Assembly (NCBI GenBank): GCA_017557715.1
Contig: JAFYYE010000247.1
Coordinates: 1 to 5,346 of the forward strand
DNA: 5,346 nucleotides
Direction of reading: 5' to 3'
From: Pseudobutyrivibrio sp.
GTDB lineage: Bacteria > Bacillota > Clostridia > Lachnospirales > Lachnospiraceae
Position numbers and translations under genes: made by a program. Of this stretch, positions 5,178-5,346 are shown piece after piece (positions within the stretch are counted from its first letter, which is position 1; each line of letters begins with the position of its first letter). Below the pieces are notes generated by a model. The model was not told the DNA's origin and searched no databases. It was given only the letters and a program-made list of their open reading frames with translations.

Positions 5178-5346
5178 ATGAATTTATTTATAGTAAGTCA
5201 GATTTTTGCTATCCTGGCCTGTGTTTTAATGGTAGGCATCGGATATTTAAAAACAAAAAGAGGCATGCTTATTGCCCAGAACATTCAGTTTATTTTATTT
5301 TCTATTTCTTATGCATGTATCGGCGGCATCGCTGCTGTAGTCGGAA
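5178..5346 (+). CDS. YgjV-family small membrane protein, 3' part beyond the window
   Basis: The first 56 residues are visible. A hydrophobic segment with a short polar start (about residues 3-24) is followed by a positive loop (KTKRG, 25-29) and a second hydrophobic segment from about residue 31 containing QNIQFILFSISYACIGG. Two helices joined by a short basic loop, and the pattern of Gln/Asn before the second helix, match the start of YgjV-type inner-membrane proteins (Imp-YgjV), whose function is not established. The positive-inside rule places the KTKR loop in the cytoplasm. The gene is divergent from the GH127 gene, 169 bp apart, with a GAGGTG ribosome binding site. The family call rests on the recalled pattern only; another small multi-pass protein is possible. 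Confidence 0.7.
   Translation, partial: MNLFIVSQIFAILACVLMVGIGYLKTKRGMLIAQNIQFILFSISYACIGGIAAVVG

Noticed and set aside
5171..5346. Alternative start at ATG 5171 for the plus-strand gene
   Set aside because: It directly abuts the GAGGTG box with no spacer, and its frame gives a charged, Cys/His/Arg-rich sequence, while the 5178 frame gives clean membrane helices.

Overview
The window reads as a piece of a low-GC, Gram-positive anaerobe. AT-rich intergenic DNA, strong AGGAGG-type ribosome binding sites, archaeal/clostridial-type split isopropylmalate isomerase genes and a cytoplasmic GH127 enzyme all suggest a Lachnospiraceae-like gut or rumen Firmicute (Butyrivibrio, Pseudobutyrivibrio or Roseburia group). 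The genus is inferred from general character, not from a database match.

Layout. Five genes run leftward on the minus strand; in order of transcription they are: a GH127 beta-L-arabinofuranosidase (5008-3062); a LeuD-family small subunit (2986-2519); a LeuC-family large subunit (2396-1149); a second LeuD-family small subunit (1047-568); and a second, different LeuC-family large subunit that starts at 554 and runs off the left edge. A divergent plus-strand gene for a YgjV-like membrane protein starts at 5178 and runs off the right edge. The 169-bp divergent gap holds the GH127 promoter, a probable promoter for the membrane protein and an ACCGGT palindrome that could be an operator. No gene-free stretch exceeds 300 bases.

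Function. The two small/large pairs encode [4Fe-4S] hydro-lyases of the isopropylmalate/homoaconitate isomerase family. They are clearly diverged paralogues, so they probably act on different 2-alkylmalate-like acids (isopropylmalate, citramalate, dimethylmalate or similar). The substrate-discriminating loops of the small subunits are YLAF and YLLF; neither carries the arginine linked to homoaconitate. leuA and leuB are not in view. The GH127 enzyme would release L-arabinose from imported plant oligosaccharides, and its link to the hydro-lyases is unexplained.

Most notable observation. The gaps before and after the middle LeuC gene each hold a copy of the same structured element (1071-1158 and 2419-2504, read on the minus strand). 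Both have an outer helix of unrelated sequence that nevertheless pairs perfectly in each copy, an identical A/GUA asymmetric internal loop, a conserved AUUCACAA/UUGUGAAU helix, a variable inner helix and a conserved 22-nt apical region (17 of 22 identical). The 72-nt cores have the same length. This is covariation seen directly in the window. It points to a structured RNA, or a mobile palindromic element, that I cannot assign to a known family. Neither copy has a U-tract, so they are not ordinary terminators.
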